A DNA stretch of 64,000 nt from Eonycteris spelaea (Eukaryota; Chordata; Mammalia; Chiroptera; Pteropodidae): NCBI GenBank assembly GCA_003508835.1, contig PUFA01000548.1:1-64000 (forward strand). The letters are read 5' to 3'. Every line of letters starts with the position of its first letter. The first letter of the stretch is position 1. A model generated the notes under the pieces. It made no database searches. It worked only from the letters and a program-made list of their open reading frames with translations, and was not told where the DNA came from. Below, in pieces: positions 1-13,225 of this stretch. A program made the translations under genes and the position numbers.

Positions 1-320
1 TTGTTGTTGTTTGTGTTGTGTTGTGTTACAAAGAACATTTTGATGGTTGCCAGATGAGAGGAAGGTTGGGGAAATGAGTGAAAAAAGAGAAAGGGATTAA
101 GAATTACAAAATTGGTAGTTACAAGATAGTCACAGGGATAAAAGGATAGCATAAAGAATATAGCCAATAATATTGTAGTAATTATAACTGGTGTCAGATG
201 GGCATAGATATATTGGGTAATCACTTCATATGTTGCATAAATGTGCAATCACCATGTCATATACATGAAACTAATATATGTATGTGTATGTTAACAATAA
301 TTAAAAAACCAAAAAAAATT
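1..320 (+). mobile_element. LINE-1 family A, 3' UTR end (copy A0)
   Basis: This is the 3' terminal part of an L1 read on the plus strand, cut off by the window start. It carries the typical run 'gatggttgccagatgagag', a stretch on repeated 'aatatagccaataatattgtag', then 'atgaaactaatatatg' and an A-rich tail ending near 320. The same order of motifs appears inverted in copies A2, A3, A4, A6 and A7. Only non-coding 3' UTR is visible. The reading as L1 3' UTR is firm; subfamily naming needs a repeat library. Confidence 0.85.
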
Positions 321-574
321 AAAGTTTATTCTCTCAGTAATATTTAAGATAATACCACGACTCTTTCTAAGGATTATCACTATAACTGATAACTTTGTCT
401 GGTGAATAGCTGAAATTACCCATGGTACTACTCAGTACTTAATGTGGTAACCACATACTTTTGAAAGGAAATTTCTTGCTTTTTAACTCTCTGGAGAGAT
501 ATCTATTGGATCTAGAGAATTATACAATTAGATTTATATTAGAGCCTGATATCAATGAAGCCTACAAGAATGCC
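321..574. other. unassigned AT-rich stretch
   Basis: I see no gene or recognisable repeat here. It separates the poly-A end of A0 from the start of an antisense L1. The open frame that begins near 461 runs into antisense L1 3' UTR and is not a gene. Confidence 0.5.
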
Positions 575-1384
575 TTTATCTACTTTGTCCTCTCACTACC
601 TCCTTTTCCCTCTGGTAGCCACAATTCTTTTGTCTGTATCTCTGAGTTTGGTTTTGTTTTATTGTTTATTTATTTGCTGCTTTTGTTTTATATTCCATAG
701 ATGAGTGAAATCATATGGCTCTTGTCTATTTCCATCTGACTTATTTCACTTAGCTAATACTCTTAAGATCCAACCAGGTTGTTACAAATGGCAATAGTTT
801 ACCATTTTCATGGTTAAATATTATTCCTTTGTATATATGTCCCATTTCTTCTTTATCCAGTCATCTTTGGAGGACACTGAATATTATACCCTGTCCTGAT
901 TATTGCAAATAATGATGCAATGAACTAAATGTACACATATAATTATGAATAAGTTGTTTTCATAATTTTCAGGCAAATACCCAGAAAAGGGATTGCTGTG
1001 TCATATGGCAGCTCTATTTTCATATTTTTAAGGAACCTCCAAAGTATTTTACATAGTGGCTGCATCCAATTTACATTTGCACTAGCATTGTACCACAGTG
1101 CCTTTTCTCCATATCCTCTCCAACACTTTTTATTTCCTGTTTTTCTGATAATAGCCTTTTCTAAACAGGTGTGAGGTGATATCTTAATTTGGTTTTGATA
1201 TACATTTTTCCTAGTAACTAGTGATGTTAAACATCTTTTTTAATATGTCTTTGGCTATCTGTATGCCCTTCCTTGGAAAAATGTTTATTTATGTACTTTG
1301 CCCATTTTTAAATTTAATTTTGTTGTATTGAGTTATTCAAGTTCTTTATATATTTTGGATATTAGCCCCTTATCAGAAACAACA

Positions 1385-1424
<40 letters not shown>

Positions 1425-2415
1425 AAATATTTCTATTTGTCTGTTTGCCTTTTTTTTTTGTAGTTTCTTGTGCTGTAAAGAAGCTTTTTAGTTTGACATA
1501 GTCTCATTTGTTTATTTTGCTTTTGTTTCCCTTCCTTTGGAATCAAGTTCTGGAAAAAGCACCTCTGGACCAATACCATATTTTAGTGCTTATGTTTTTT
1601 TCTATGTTTTTTTTTAAATCACTTCAGGTATTACATTCAAGTCTTTAATCCATTTTGAGTTACCTTTTGTCTGTGTATTGAGATAGTTGTCGATTTTCAT
1701 TCTTTCGCATATGGTTGTCCTGTTTTCCAATACCATTCACTTTATCCATTGCAGAGTCTCCAGTCACTTGCTGAAAATTAGTTGCCCATACATGTGTGGG
1801 TTATTTCAGTGCTCTCAATTCTATTCCATTAATCTATGTGTCTGCTTTTCTGCCGATTACCATACTATTTTGGTTACTATACATTTGTAGTATTAGTTTG
1901 AAATCAGAGAGTGTGATCTCTCTGGCTTTTTTTCCTCAGGATTTCTTTGGCAATGTTAGGTCTCTTATGGTTATCAAATTCTTGTAATTTATTGTTCAGT
2001 TTCTGAGAGAGATGTCTTTGGAATATTGATAGGGATTTCATTTAATCCATAGTTGCTTTAGGTAATATTTACATTAAACAAGGCTACTTCTTCCAATTCA
2101 TGCACACGGAGTAGTTTTTCGTTCATTTGCATCTTCTTCAATTTCTTTCTACAATGTCTTATGGTTTTTCAATGTACAGATCCTTCACATCCCTTTGTTA
2201 AATTTATCCTAGGTATTTTATTCTTTTTGCTGCTATTGTAAATAGGGCTGTTTTCTATATTTCTCTTTCAGATATTTTGTTGCTAATGCATAGAAACATA
2301 ACTGATTTTCATATGCTAATTTTTATCATTAAAGCTTTTCTGTATTTGTTTATTGTTTCAAATAGTTTTTGTCAGAGTCTTAGTTTTTCTATATTTAAAA
2401 TCATGCATCATTTGT
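575..2415 (-). mobile_element. older LINE-1 fragment: 3' UTR plus C-terminal half of ORF2
   Basis: Read on the minus strand this is the 3' UTR followed upstream by the ORF2 C-terminal domain and the distal part of the reverse transcriptase. Landmarks on the plus strand are 'ttgctgtgtcatatggcag' near 990, 'ttggatattagcccctta' near 1357, 'ttcaagtctttaatccattt' near 1638 and 'ttctattccattaatctatg' near 1820. The element stops near 2415, about where the catalytic FADD-coding region of L1 would begin, so it is 5'-truncated. Many frameshifts are present, and a CA microsatellite interrupts it at 1386. It is not obviously family A or B and looks older than either. Confidence 0.85.
1386..1422. repeat. 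(CA)n microsatellite
   Basis: An uninterrupted CA run of about 18 units lies inside the antisense L1. It encodes the spurious His-Thr run of an open frame starting near 1298. Confidence 0.97.
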
Positions 2416-2784
2416 TAAAACTAGAAAGTTAGAAAAGGTAGAAATTAGATTTCTTCAGTTTGTCAGTGTGCAAAGGGTAGTCAGGTATGAACGACTCAGG
2501 TGCACAGTGTGTGATACTATATATAAATAGTGGTTTCCTATAGTTTTTGTTTGTTTGTTTGTTAAAAGCTGGCCCTGAGAGATGGGAAAAAATGGCATAA
2601 ATGATATAGACTTTGTTCATTCCTCTTGTGACCAAATCAAAGTCATGATAGAAACACGGAGCAAACAGCAAAGAGAGTCACCTGGGTCTAAATGAACAGA
2701 AGTTCTGCAACTTAAGGAGAGAATAATTAATCACCTGCAATGGTAGAAGGTAGGAGAGGGTGAAGATATGAGGCTTCTCATCCC
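2416..2784. other. unassigned sequence between two L1s
   Basis: No gene is supported. An 80-codon minus-strand frame crosses 2429-2671 but has no recognisable domain. A short (GTTT)n run is present near 2547-2562. Confidence 0.45.
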
Positions 2785-5035
2785 AAGTGGCTGAGTGGAC
2801 AGAGCAGTGTTAGGTGCAGCCATCAGCTGCAGACACCTTTTAAAGGAAGCCATGTCTGTGAGTGAACTTTCGCCCTGATGAACCGCTCTGAGAACTATGC
2901 CTCTATGGCTGCTTGGGGAGCACCAGGGACTTACAAGAGGACACTGAGTTGTTGGAGCAAGGCAGGAGGCAAGGATTTCTCTCAGGCAGAAGTGCTGGAG
3001 TATCCATTGTCCTCTGTTGAGTCTTCCCCCTCCTCATTGTGCAGAGTCAGTGTTGTCATATCTGAGACATCAAACTGGATAACAGAAGTCTCTTGCCCAG
3101 AGGATTCCTTCAAACTTTACCTTCCCCAACTCACAGAACCCACCCAACCCATACCATCGGTATCTCAGCAAGGCAAGTCTGGTGCTCCTTGGAGCAGTAT
3201 TATCTCCACACTGTGTGCAGCTGATCCTTGGTTTCTGGCATGGCCTTTTGAGGGAAACTATAAGCACAGCACCTGCAGATTATTTGCTGATCTTAAAAGG
3301 AGGCTCCAGAGGGCAAAGGCTGTGGATTAAACCTGGCCTGCAGCTGAACCCCTCTCAGGGACGGTGCCACTGGACACCTACTTCACAAAGCTGCACTAAT
3401 AAGACCGGGAGACTTAAGAGCTTTGCTTAGTACATAGAAACAGGACACAGAAAGGCAGTCAAAATGGGACCACAAAGAAGCAGAAAGCATATGAGAGAAT
3501 AGAACAGAATTCAGAAATATTGGAGTCAAGCAATTCTAACAGATGCAGAGTTCAAAATACTGGTTATAAAGAATGCTCAATGAACTTTAGGGGAAAACTA
3601 GATAAACTCCAATGACAAATTTAACAAAGAGATAAAAAGAAGCAAAAAATGGAATTGGAAATTATAAAAGGCAACCAGTCAGAAATGAAGAATACATTAT
3701 CTGAGATGAAGAGCATATTAGAGGAAATTAACAGATAGATGAAGAAGAGGATCGAACCACTGATATAGAGGATGGTGAAGCCAAGGTCACCCAATCAGAA
3801 CACAAGAGAAAAAAAAGACAAAAATATAATAATTAATTTAGGGGTCTTTGGGACAAAATAAGTGTAAAACATCTGGGTCATAGGGTACCTGAAGGAGGAG
3901 AGGAGAACAAGATTTAGGGAAACTATTTGAAGAAATAATGATGGAAAACTTCTGCTTCCGCCCAGTGAAAAAATAGGACATACAACCCCAGGAAGCTCAG
4001 AGAGTCCCACAAAAAGAGGAATCCAAGAGGGCCCAACACCAAGACACATTATAATTAAAATGCCAATTAAATACAAAGAGAGAATCTTGAAAGCAACAAG
4101 AGAAAAGCATTTAGTTACCTACAAGGAAGCATCCATAAGACTAGCAGATGATTTCTCAAAAGAAACTATACAGGACAGAGAGTTTGACACAAAAATATTC
4201 AAAGTTGATGAAAACCCAGGATCTACAACCAAGAATAATTTATCCAGTTAAAGCTATCATTTAAAGTGGAAAACAGATAAAGAGCTTCCCAGACAAAAAT
4301 CAGCTAAAGGAATTTATCAAAAGCAAGTCATTATTACGAAAAATGTTGGAGGGACTTCTTAAGAAGAAAAAAAACATGTTTGAAAATCACAAATAAAAAA
4401 TGGTAATAGTACATATCTATCAATGACTACCTCAAATGGAAAAATATGTATCCTCTAACCAAAGGATAGGGTGGCTGAATAGATAAAGAAACAAGACCCC
4501 TACATATGCTGCTAAAAGAGACTCACCAGATTTGACTGATAGAAAGGGGATAGAAAAAGATACTGCTTTGATAACCTGTAGGTATCATGTTAAATGAAGT
4601 AATATAAAAGACAAATACCATGAGATTTCATGTAAATGAGGGATCTAAAGAACAAATAAACAATAATAACAACAAAAATGGAATCAAAATCATAGATACA
4701 GAGAACATTTGAAGGCTACTAGACAGGAGGGGATGGGAAGATGGTGAAAAAGGTTGAAGAAATTAAGAATTATAATGAATAATTACAAAATAGTCATGGA
4801 TATATAAAATGTAGCATTAAAGAATATAGTCAACAATGTCAATAAAATATAAAAGTAAGAGAGGTACTAGATTTAGTGGGGTAATTACTTGAGCTCCAAT
4901 GACTATGCTGTACAACTGAAATTAAATATATTATTGTATGCCAACTATTAATTGAAAAAGCACTGAACTATTACAACTAATTGTCTAATATATTTCAATA
5001 AAGTTGAGAAAAAAGAAAAAAATACATTAAAAATC
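2785..5035 (+). mobile_element. LINE-1 family A, RT-less deletion derivative (copy A1, junction type B)
   Basis: The element runs 5' UTR (2785 to about 3480), ORF1 (about 3480-4350), the first ~160 bp of ORF2 (about 4400-4560), then directly 3' UTR (about 4561-5035), ending in an A-rich tail. A normal L1 would have about 3.5 kb more ORF2. The join is near 4561-4575, where endonuclease sequence ('agaaaggggatagaaaaaga') meets 3' UTR ('ctgtaggtatcatgttaaat'). Copy A7 has a closely similar join. No intact frame survives. I infer mobilisation in trans by a full L1. Confidence 0.85.
3480..4350 (+). pseudogene. L1 ORF1 remnant in copy A1
   Basis: ORF1 encodes the RNA-binding chaperone of L1 ribonucleoprotein particles. 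The central and C-terminal domains are recognisable in pieces: a stretch around 4060-4190 reads with the family pattern of 'KERILKATREKH' followed by 'ASIRLADDFSKET', and a run around 4260-4350 gives the 'KLSF..EIKSFPDK..LKEFI' type region in other frames. Several frameshifts and stops interrupt it, so no chaperone can be made. Confidence 0.8.
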
Positions 5036-6161
5036 TGCTTCCTAAATTGTTGTGAGTTTTATTTGCAACTTAGAACATATTAATTTCATGAATATTTTCA
5101 TGAAACAACAAAAAGAGTAATTCTTGAAAAAATGGTGATTGGTGTAAATGTAGATTTTAGGTGTTCCTGAATACCAATAAAAACAAACAGAAACAAATAC
5201 TGATATTAAATATCTATGGACAATATTATAAGTAAAACGCAAAATGTTTTCCTCTCCTAGAACCAAAATATAAGTGAGTAGGAACAAACCCACTAATATT
5301 ATCTGCATTATGTTAAGAAGAAGTAGAAAGAAACAAAATGCTTACCAACAAACTTCAATAATAGAAAAAAAATCCAAAACTTACCAACAACTAAAAGTGC
5401 ACTGGTTGTTTTGAAAATAGAAGTTTAAATTGCCAGTGTTTTTCCTTCTACGATAATGATTTAAGTACAAAAATTTTCAAGGTCATTTCTGAGGGACTAC
5501 AGCAATCTAACCCTATGTTATTCTAAAATTGTTCTGCCATATCTCTCTTCCATGGTGGGGCTCTTGACTAAAGAAAACTGCTAGAGATGAAATAAAATTA
5601 AGCCAGAAAATTATAACAAAAGCAAAGAAAGGAGAAGGTCCAGTAAAGTAAAAGAGAAAGAGGCAAATGTCTTAGCACAAACTTGTCATATTTTCAACAC
5701 TTCACAAAACAGAAGAGTGATATGCAAAGTTGAAAAAACATATTGTGAATCATGTGTTTTTCTATAGGTTAAAGAAACTATATTAACATAATAAATGAAA
5801 ACAGGAAAGTAAATTTAGATCAAATGTTATACAAAATTATTATTTAATATAAGAGAAAAAAATAATTACCCCTATAGCTTCCCAGACTTCTGGATGATAC
5901 ATAGACCCCCAAAATCTGTATTACAAAGCAAGTATGAAAATGAAGATCTTTTTACATTCTTTCAAGTGGGCTATGTTTATCATGAGGTGAACCCTTGAAT
6001 CCTATCTCCATTCAGCATCATTAGAATATGGAGAGTTAAAATCCATCCAGATTCTGTAAATAGGCTTATATATCTCATATTTACCTGATAATGGTATGAT
6101 GTTTTCTTTATCTATACCATATAGATGTGTGTGTGCATGTATAATTGTTAAATTAAAGTAG
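5036..6161. other. about 1.1 kb AT-rich DNA without recognised features
   Basis: I recognise no gene, transposon end or RNA gene. The 88-codon minus-strand frame at 5042-5308 has no domain and begins in the tail of A1, so I treat it as chance. Confidence 0.5.
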
Positions 6162-6390
6162 GCATGTGATATTATATTCATTTCAGGTGTACAACATAGT
6201 GATTAGACATTTATATAACTTACAAAGTTATTGCACCAATAAATTTAGTACCAATCTGACACCATACATAGTTATTATATGTCTTTATCCATCTGACATG
6301 TTCCACTCAGCACAGTACCCTCTAGGTCCATCCATGTTGTTGCAGGTGGCAAGATTGTATTACATTTTTGTGACTAATTTATATTTAATT

Positions 6391-6454
6391 ATATATGTAT
6401 ATGTGTGTATATATATACACACACACACACACACATATACACATACACACACAC

Positions 6455-6496
<42 letters not shown>

Positions 6497-6510
6497 ATAT
6501 GTATGTATGT
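6391..6510. repeat. compound TA/CA/TG microsatellite in the 3' UTR of A2
   Basis: A (TA)n-(CA)n block is followed by a (TA)n-(TG)n block, so the two halves are reverse complements and could fold into a hairpin. It occupies the same L1 position as the arrays in A3 and A4. Open frames here on both strands are repeat artefacts. Confidence 0.95.
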
Positions 6511-6984
6511 AATTTCTTTATCCATTCATTCATTAATGGACACCTAGGATGCCTCCATATCTTGACTATTGTAAATGATGCTGCAATGAACATATGGATT
6601 CACATGTTATTTTGTAGTATTGTTTATAGTTTCCTCAAATAAATACTCAGAAGTGAGATTATTAGGTCCTTCTTTGTCTCTTTTTATAGCCATAGTTTTA
6701 AAGCCTATTTTGTCTGGTATAAGTATTGCTATCTCAGCTTTTTTATTTGTTTCCATTTTCATGAAACATTTTTTTCCATCTCTTCACTTTCAGTCTGTGT
6801 GTATTTTGATGTGAAGTGAGACTCCTATAGGCAGTATATGGGAGGGTCTTGATTTCTTATCCATTTAGCCACTGTATCTTTTGATTGTAGCTCTTAATTC
6901 ATTTATAGTCAATGTAATCATTGATAGGTATTGCCATTTTATTATTCATAATTTTGATTTTTTCTTTTGTCTTGTTCTTGTTTT

Positions 6985-7855
6985 AAAACAGTCCCTACAA
7001 CATTTTCTGTAATACTGGCTTAGTGGCAATGAACACCTTTAGCCCTTTTTTTAGTCTAGGAAGCTGTTTATCTGTTCTTTAATTCCAAATGATAGTGTTT
7101 ATGGGTAGAATAATCTTTGTTTTAAGTTATTGCTTTTCATCACTTTGACTATTTCTTGCCAATCTCTTCTGGCCTGCAACGTTTCTGTGAGAAATCAGCA
7201 GACAGTTTTATGGCAGCACCCTTGTAGGTAACTAATTTTTTATCTTGCTGCATTTAAGATTCTTTTTTTTAACCTTTGGCACTTTAATTATGATGTGCCT
7301 TGGTATGGGCCTCTTTGGGTTCATCTTGTTTGGGACTCTGCACTTCTTGGGCTTATACATCTATTTACTTCACCAGGTTAGGGAATTTTTCTATTATTAT
7401 TTCTTGAAATAGGTTTTCAATTACTTGCTCTCTCTCTTCTCCTTCTAGTACCCATTGATAAAAATGTTGATATGCTTGATATTTTCCAGATGCCTCTTAA
7501 ACTATCCTCATTTTTTGGATTATTTTTCTTGTTGCTGTTCTAAATAGGAGTTTTTGCTACCTTATCTTCTAAGTTTCTGATTGGATCCTCTGCTTTATCT
7601 AATTTGTTGATTCCTCTTAAGGAATTCTTTATTTCAGCAATTTTTTTCTTCATCTCTGACTGGTTCTTTTTTATATTTCTATCTCCATTTCTATATTTTG
7701 TATTTCTTTGTTAAATTTCTCATTGAGTTCATGTACTTTTGTCCTAAGATCATTGAGCATCTTTATAACCAGTGTTTTAAACCCTGAATCTGGTATTGCT
7801 CATCTCCACTTTGTTGACTTCCTTTTCTGGAGCTTTGTTCTATTTTTTCATGTGA
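6985..7855 (-). pseudogene. L1 ORF1 remnant in copy A2
   Basis: The minus strand carries the family A ORF1 order: coiled-coil region about 7620-7855, middle domain about 7260-7480 and C-terminal domain about 7000-7250. Plus-strand landmarks are 'attatgatgtgccttggtat' at 7289 and 'gggactctgcacttcttggg' at 7332, which are antisense to the 'tPRHIIIK' type region. Frameshifts and stops are frequent and no long frame remains. Confidence 0.75.
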
Positions 7856-7888
7856 GACATTTTCTTTCTTTCCCCATTTGGCCGCCTA

Positions 7889-7992
<104 letters not shown>

Positions 7993-9417
7993 TAGGTTGA
8001 ACTGCTAGATCTCTCAGTCTTTCTAGAGTGGCCTTATGTAGTAAGTGTCCTGTGGGGTCCAGTGGCAAAGTCTCCCTTTTCATCTGAGCCGGGCACTCCA
8101 GGTGTTTCCCCTGTATGAGTTGTGTGTGCCCTCCTGTTGGAAATGAGCCTTGTTTGCTATTTGCACATTAATTGGAAGGACTGACCTTCAAGCTGACTAG
8201 TCATGAGGACTTGTCTATGACTACAGAGGAGTTGCTCTTGTGCAGGGGCTGACCCTATGGAACAGCATTCACTTCAACTGGACTCTGGTGCCTTCCCTGT
8301 TTGTCTTTTGGATGAGTCATTCTTGGAAGTGGCCCTGCGTGTTGCTTCAGCTCAGATGAAAGCCAACCCTCAGGTATGCTACCTGGAGCCTTCTGGGATG
8401 CACCCTGCTGCAGACTGAGTTCAGCTGCAGCCTTACCTTGCTCAGAATTACCTGGCATGGGCCACCAAACATTCCTCAGATGACTGTCCCCCACACTGAC
8501 CTTGGATGTGTCCGAGGCCAAGCTGCAAACTGAAGCTGGCTGCCTCTAGTCCTGGTCGTTGGGCTGCTGAGCAAGGGATACGGAGCTCACCAAGGCCACA
8601 TGGTGCTTTTTTGGGTTTTGTGAATCTTTGAGAGATTTTAGGGAAGTCCACTGAATGAGCCAAGACAGGCCATTTGTATAGAAAATCCACTGGAAGCAGC
8701 TTGAGTGGGCCTGCAAGTTGGAAGGGGTGGGATCTCAGGAAATCACCAGAGCGGGGTGACCAGTGTTAGCCAGGTTGATAGAGATTCGAATATGGTGGCC
8801 ACCTCCTTCTGCACCTGCTTCTGCAAGGGAGTACATCTCAACAAAGTAACACTGTCTGGGAGAAAGCTGCCCCTCTAGCCCTCGCCCTAAAGCCAAACAA
8901 CTGAGTCCCTCCCTATATGTCCCTGGCATCTTTTCAACTTCTGTCCAAGGATGGAGATCACAGCAAGCATGTCAGCAGGTGAGTCCATGCACTGGTCCTT
9001 TAAGATAAATGCCTGAGACTCCTGTAAACTCCTGTCTTAGCCACAATCTTCACTGATTTTCACATCCAGATTTTGTAGGACTTTCTCTTCCTGGCTCTGG
9101 AACCCTGGGCTGGAGTGTCTTGGTTGGGCTGAGATACATCACTCCTCTGGAGAGATATACACAGCTGAAATATCCCTTTCAATTTGTAACTGCCACACAT
9201 GGTGTAGGACCAATCTATTCTATGTCTTCTCCCCTCCCGCCAGTCTCAAGATGGCTTTTTCTGCATGTCTTCAGTTGTAGGACTTCTGTTCAGCTAGACT
9301 TCAGGTGATTTTTCAATGATGGTTGTGCTATAGTTTAGCTGTAATTTTGATGTGGTCATGAGAGAAGGCAAGCACGGTGTCCACCTACTTTGCCATCTTG
9401 ACCAGAACTACCCTTAT

Positions 9418-11240
9418 TTTTTCTATATCTTAATATTTATTTTAATGGTAGTTTAAAGTGCATCTTTTAAAGGCTGCTATACAGTGAATTAAAGAACATT
9501 TTAATTTAGTTATCTGTGGCATAGGGTAAATAAAATTTAAGCTCACAAAGTTCTAAAATTTAGAAGACCTTGAACAACTGTTTTAATGAATACATCATTA
9601 ATAAGTTTTATAAATTGTCAAATGTTCCTTCAAGAATGATTATAATTTATTTGAATGGACTAAATATCATATGCCCTTCTTCATGGTCTGAATTTTTTTT
9701 TCATTATGTATTTGAAACAAATACTTATCTCATAGTTATAAGAAGAGTTAAAGTTCTAAACTATCCCAGTCCAAATAGTCACAATAAGAGATATTTAAAT
9801 AAAAATATTTATTCTAAAGTACCAATTCTTGAAAGAAAAACAAGTTAGAACATTTTTTATAAATTATAAAAAGTTAATGTTGTATTATGTTATGTAAACC
9901 ATATGAAATTGGTGACTTGACCATTTGAACAGCAATTTCGACTTACTGAACCTAACTAGAATAGGATGAAATCTGAGCCATGTCAAAAAAGTAGAAAGGA
10001 CAAAATATTTTAACTTATTCAGAAATTAGGAATGGTAAATAGGAAGTTTGCAGAATTACCATATTATATGCAGTTTATTATCAGACATGTCCCTTTAAAA
10101 CAAATTAACATTTGAAAGTAATCAAAGATTGGTGGAATTAGGAGACTAGAGAGAGTTAATTTCTTGAATTAATACCACTGAAAGAATTCATTGTACATAT
10201 ATGAGATTTCATTTTGTGAAATCCATATCTCAAAATGAAAGAGGATATGCAGAGGATAACTTGAATTCTAAAGGATATGATATATTAAACTATCTAAATT
10301 TTCAAAACAATAAATTTGACAAATCTCTAAAATCAGACACTCAGACAACTGGATATTAGTATTGTTGTCATCCCATCCCACTTGTCTGAATAATTATTTG
10401 TAGGTGTTAGGAAACCATTCATGCATAATTCTGACTGAATATTTCTATAAAATAAAATGGGAAATGTAATTTACATTTTTACCTAAATTTAAAATCATTT
10501 TCTTTAAGGGTACATTTTTAAATTAGAAAACTCATTATAATCTTTTTTAAAAGAATGGATAATATTAAAGAACAGAATACTGGGACTGTCATCATAAAAT
10601 AAGTGTCTCAGTTTTTTTAAAACAGTGAAATCACTTTAAAGTTACACTTAGCTGTGGACTAAATTACAGAAAATTGTCCCATTTTTTAATTCTGTGCAAT
10701 ATTGTCATGCAATTGGAAAATATTTTAAAGTCTACAATTTGCTATTGCTGTTAATAAATTTTAAATTTGCAGAAGATAATTTCAGAATGGAACAAATGAT
10801 CTTGAATTTTTATGCCACTCAACTTACACAAACATCCCCATGTATATCATCCCTGCAATACTTAAACTTATCTATAGTTCCCCACAAAGAGCCAGGTAGT
10901 TAGTAAATGTAGTACGTAACTACATTTAGAGTGGCTCCTACAGCCTACACCTAGGTTATCTTAAAGGATAAGAAAAACAAAGGCACTTATACATGACTAT
11001 CAAATTGTTTTTTTTTTCCCTCCTATTTTATAAAGACAATCAGCCAAGATACCAGCCTAAGAGCCCAACATGGCAGGATCGAAAGATCAGGAAAGCCAGG
11101 TTTTCTATTGAAAATCCTAAAGAGAGAGAAATTCTCGATGACAGTCAAAGATGATAGAGAAATTTTGTTTTGGTCTCTATGCTCCAAAATGTTTCAAAAA
11201 AAAACATGCTTTTTCTTTCCATGATCATTTTCAGGGCAAA
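9418..11240. other. AT-rich DNA without recognised features
   Basis: No gene, RNA gene or confident transposon is seen. Open frames at 9570-9848 and 10694-10903 have no recognisable domains and the composition of random AT-rich sequence. Confidence 0.5.
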
Positions 11241-11276
11241 ATAATCATAATCATAATCATAATCATAATCATAATC
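11241..11276. repeat. (ATAATC)6 perfect hexamer array
   Basis: Six exact copies of the hexamer ATAATC, 36 bp. On the minus strand it gives an Asp-Tyr repeat in a chance frame. It sits in otherwise unassigned DNA. Confidence 0.97.
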
Positions 11277-12564
11277 TGAGCAGAATTTTTCACATGTAAT
11301 ATTTCCCATAAATTGAATTATATAATTATTCATTTAAAACAGCTTACTAAGGTAATTTAATAGTTTAATACTAATAAAATTTTAATATACTTATTAAAGT
11401 TATTGTATAATAACTGTATTTATATCCATATCTTGTCTAAATGTTATCCTAAACCTTTTCAAAAGCATGAGCTTTGAGAATTGTAAGAAAAAAATAAAAT
11501 TTAACACTTTTTCCTTAAAATAAAAATAGAGGTTGAATCAACCTGGCTGATGAAACAGATGAATATAGAAGTCATAGAAATGACAACCATGCCTATGATG
11601 AGATCACAGTGAATGTTACAAAACTCAATAAAATAATATTCCCTCATAAGTGATATATCAAATAAGAGGTGTGGCAATAGATAAGAACTTGAAGTAATAC
11701 AAAGCATTCTTAAATAGAATGTAAAATGAGTTTGTCTAAAGTGATTAAAGACAAAAGATAAAGGTTTAGAAATCACAAATAAAGAAAGAGTAAGATTAGA
11801 ATTAGCAAAATTTCTCAAATACCTAAAATCATAAAAACACTGGAAATCTGGAGAGGAGACCAATAATAGATCTGAAGTTTAGATGAATTACTGAAACTAA
11901 AGTGAGGATCTGATTGAGATAAGTAAGTACTGTGTATAGCTACAGGCCTAAATAAATGATAAACTTAGATCTATTTGCAAGAAAGCTCCTTGATATTTCT
12001 AGCTTGGAATGAACAAAGACAATGTACAATGCCAATGAAAAAGAGGTACTGACCTCCAAGGAAATAGAGTCAATAATGGAAATGTAAGAAAAAATAGAAT
12101 TATTACAAGTATTTCCATTAAAAAATCCAAATGCATATTGCACAACCCTAAAAGGGTTGCTATGAAGTAAAATATGAAAAAAATAATTGTGGAAATTAGA
12201 AATATGATCACTGAATATTTTTAAACTACAATAGTACCGATGATAACCAAATGGAATAAGTCAAAGATATATGAAGTTATCTAGAAGATACAATAGAAGA
12301 GGATCTCCAATAATACACTAAAAAGAGAAAGAATGTGAAAGAAGAAAACTACTTTTCCAGCACTCATATAATTAAGGCTTCTTTAAAGAAAGATTAATTG
12401 GGAAAAAAATTAAATAAGAGCAATCAATTTGCCACTACTCTAGATAAGAACAGGTCTTTAATTTTTTTTCTTACATTTAGTTCATCAATGAGTCTCCTAT
12501 TCAATCTATATTTAGAAACCAAAATTAATTTTGAAGTGTAAATTCTAACGTTTAATCTTTTTAA
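11277..12564. other. AT-rich DNA without recognised features
   Basis: Three minus-strand open frames (11501-11863, 11940-12143, 11999-12211) are rich in Phe, Ile and Ser because of AT bias. They share no recognisable domain, and two overlap each other. I do not call genes here. Confidence 0.5.
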
Positions 12565-12985
12565 TTGTATTTTTAATTTTTCAGTTAAAATAAGCAAAAC
12601 AATATTAATTTAAAGTGTATAATACAGTGATTAGAAATTTATATACTTATGAAATGTTTACCCTGATAAATCTTGTATCCATCTGACACCATACATAATT
12701 ATTACAATATTATTGACTATATTCCTTATGCTATAGTTTACATCCCCATAACTATTTTAACTACCAATATGCACTTCTTAACCTTTTCCCTTTTTTCAAC
12801 CACTCCCCAAACTCCCTCCTATCTGGCATCCATCAAAAGGTTCTCTATATCTATGAGTTTGCTTCTGTTTTTTTTTTTAATTTTATTTTGTTAGTTATAT
12901 TCCACATATAAGTGAAATCATATGGCAATGGTCTTTCTGTTTTACTTGACTCAGCATAATACACTCTAGGTCCGTCAAATAGCAC

Positions 12986-13010
12986 TAATTAATTAATTAA
13001 TTAATTAATT
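12986..13010. repeat. (TTAA)n simple repeat
   Basis: About six units of TTAA/TAAT lie just upstream of the compound microsatellite in the 3' UTR of A3. Confidence 0.95.
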
Positions 13011-13033
13011 GATATGGCTGAGTAATATCCCAT

Positions 13034-13137
13034 TGTGTGTGTATGTGTGTGTATATATATATATGTGTGTGTGTATATATATATATATATATACACATAT
13101 ATATATATATATATGAGGTGATATATATATATATGAG

Positions 13138-13192
<55 letters not shown>

Positions 13193-13225
13193 ATTAGGTG
13201 ATATATATATATATCACCTAATTAT
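13034..13225. repeat. compound TG/TA array with GAGGTG spacers and a perfect palindrome
   Basis: TG and TA runs are separated by repeated 'gaggtg' hexamers followed by TA runs of about 12-14 bp near 13115-13155. The array ends in a perfect palindrome at 13190-13225, with 11-bp arms (ataattaggtg / cacctaattat) around a self-complementary (AT)7 core. It occupies the position where other family A copies carry a short 'ccattgtatatatata' segment. Confidence 0.93.

Noticed and set aside
2878..3330. 150-codon plus-strand frame with an ATG
   Set aside because: It lies wholly in the 5' UTR of L1 copy A1. Equivalent regions of A4, A5 and A6 do not keep the frame, so it is not a conserved L1 ORF.
6166..6642. 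158-codon plus-strand open frame
   Set aside because: It reads through antisense L1 3' UTR and a TA/CA/TG microsatellite; the Cys-Val and His-Thr runs are repeat translation, not a protein.
11501..12211. possible small membrane-protein genes from three hydrophobic minus-strand frames
   Set aside because: AT bias produces Phe/Ile/Leu-rich frames; there is no conserved motif and the frames overlap each other.
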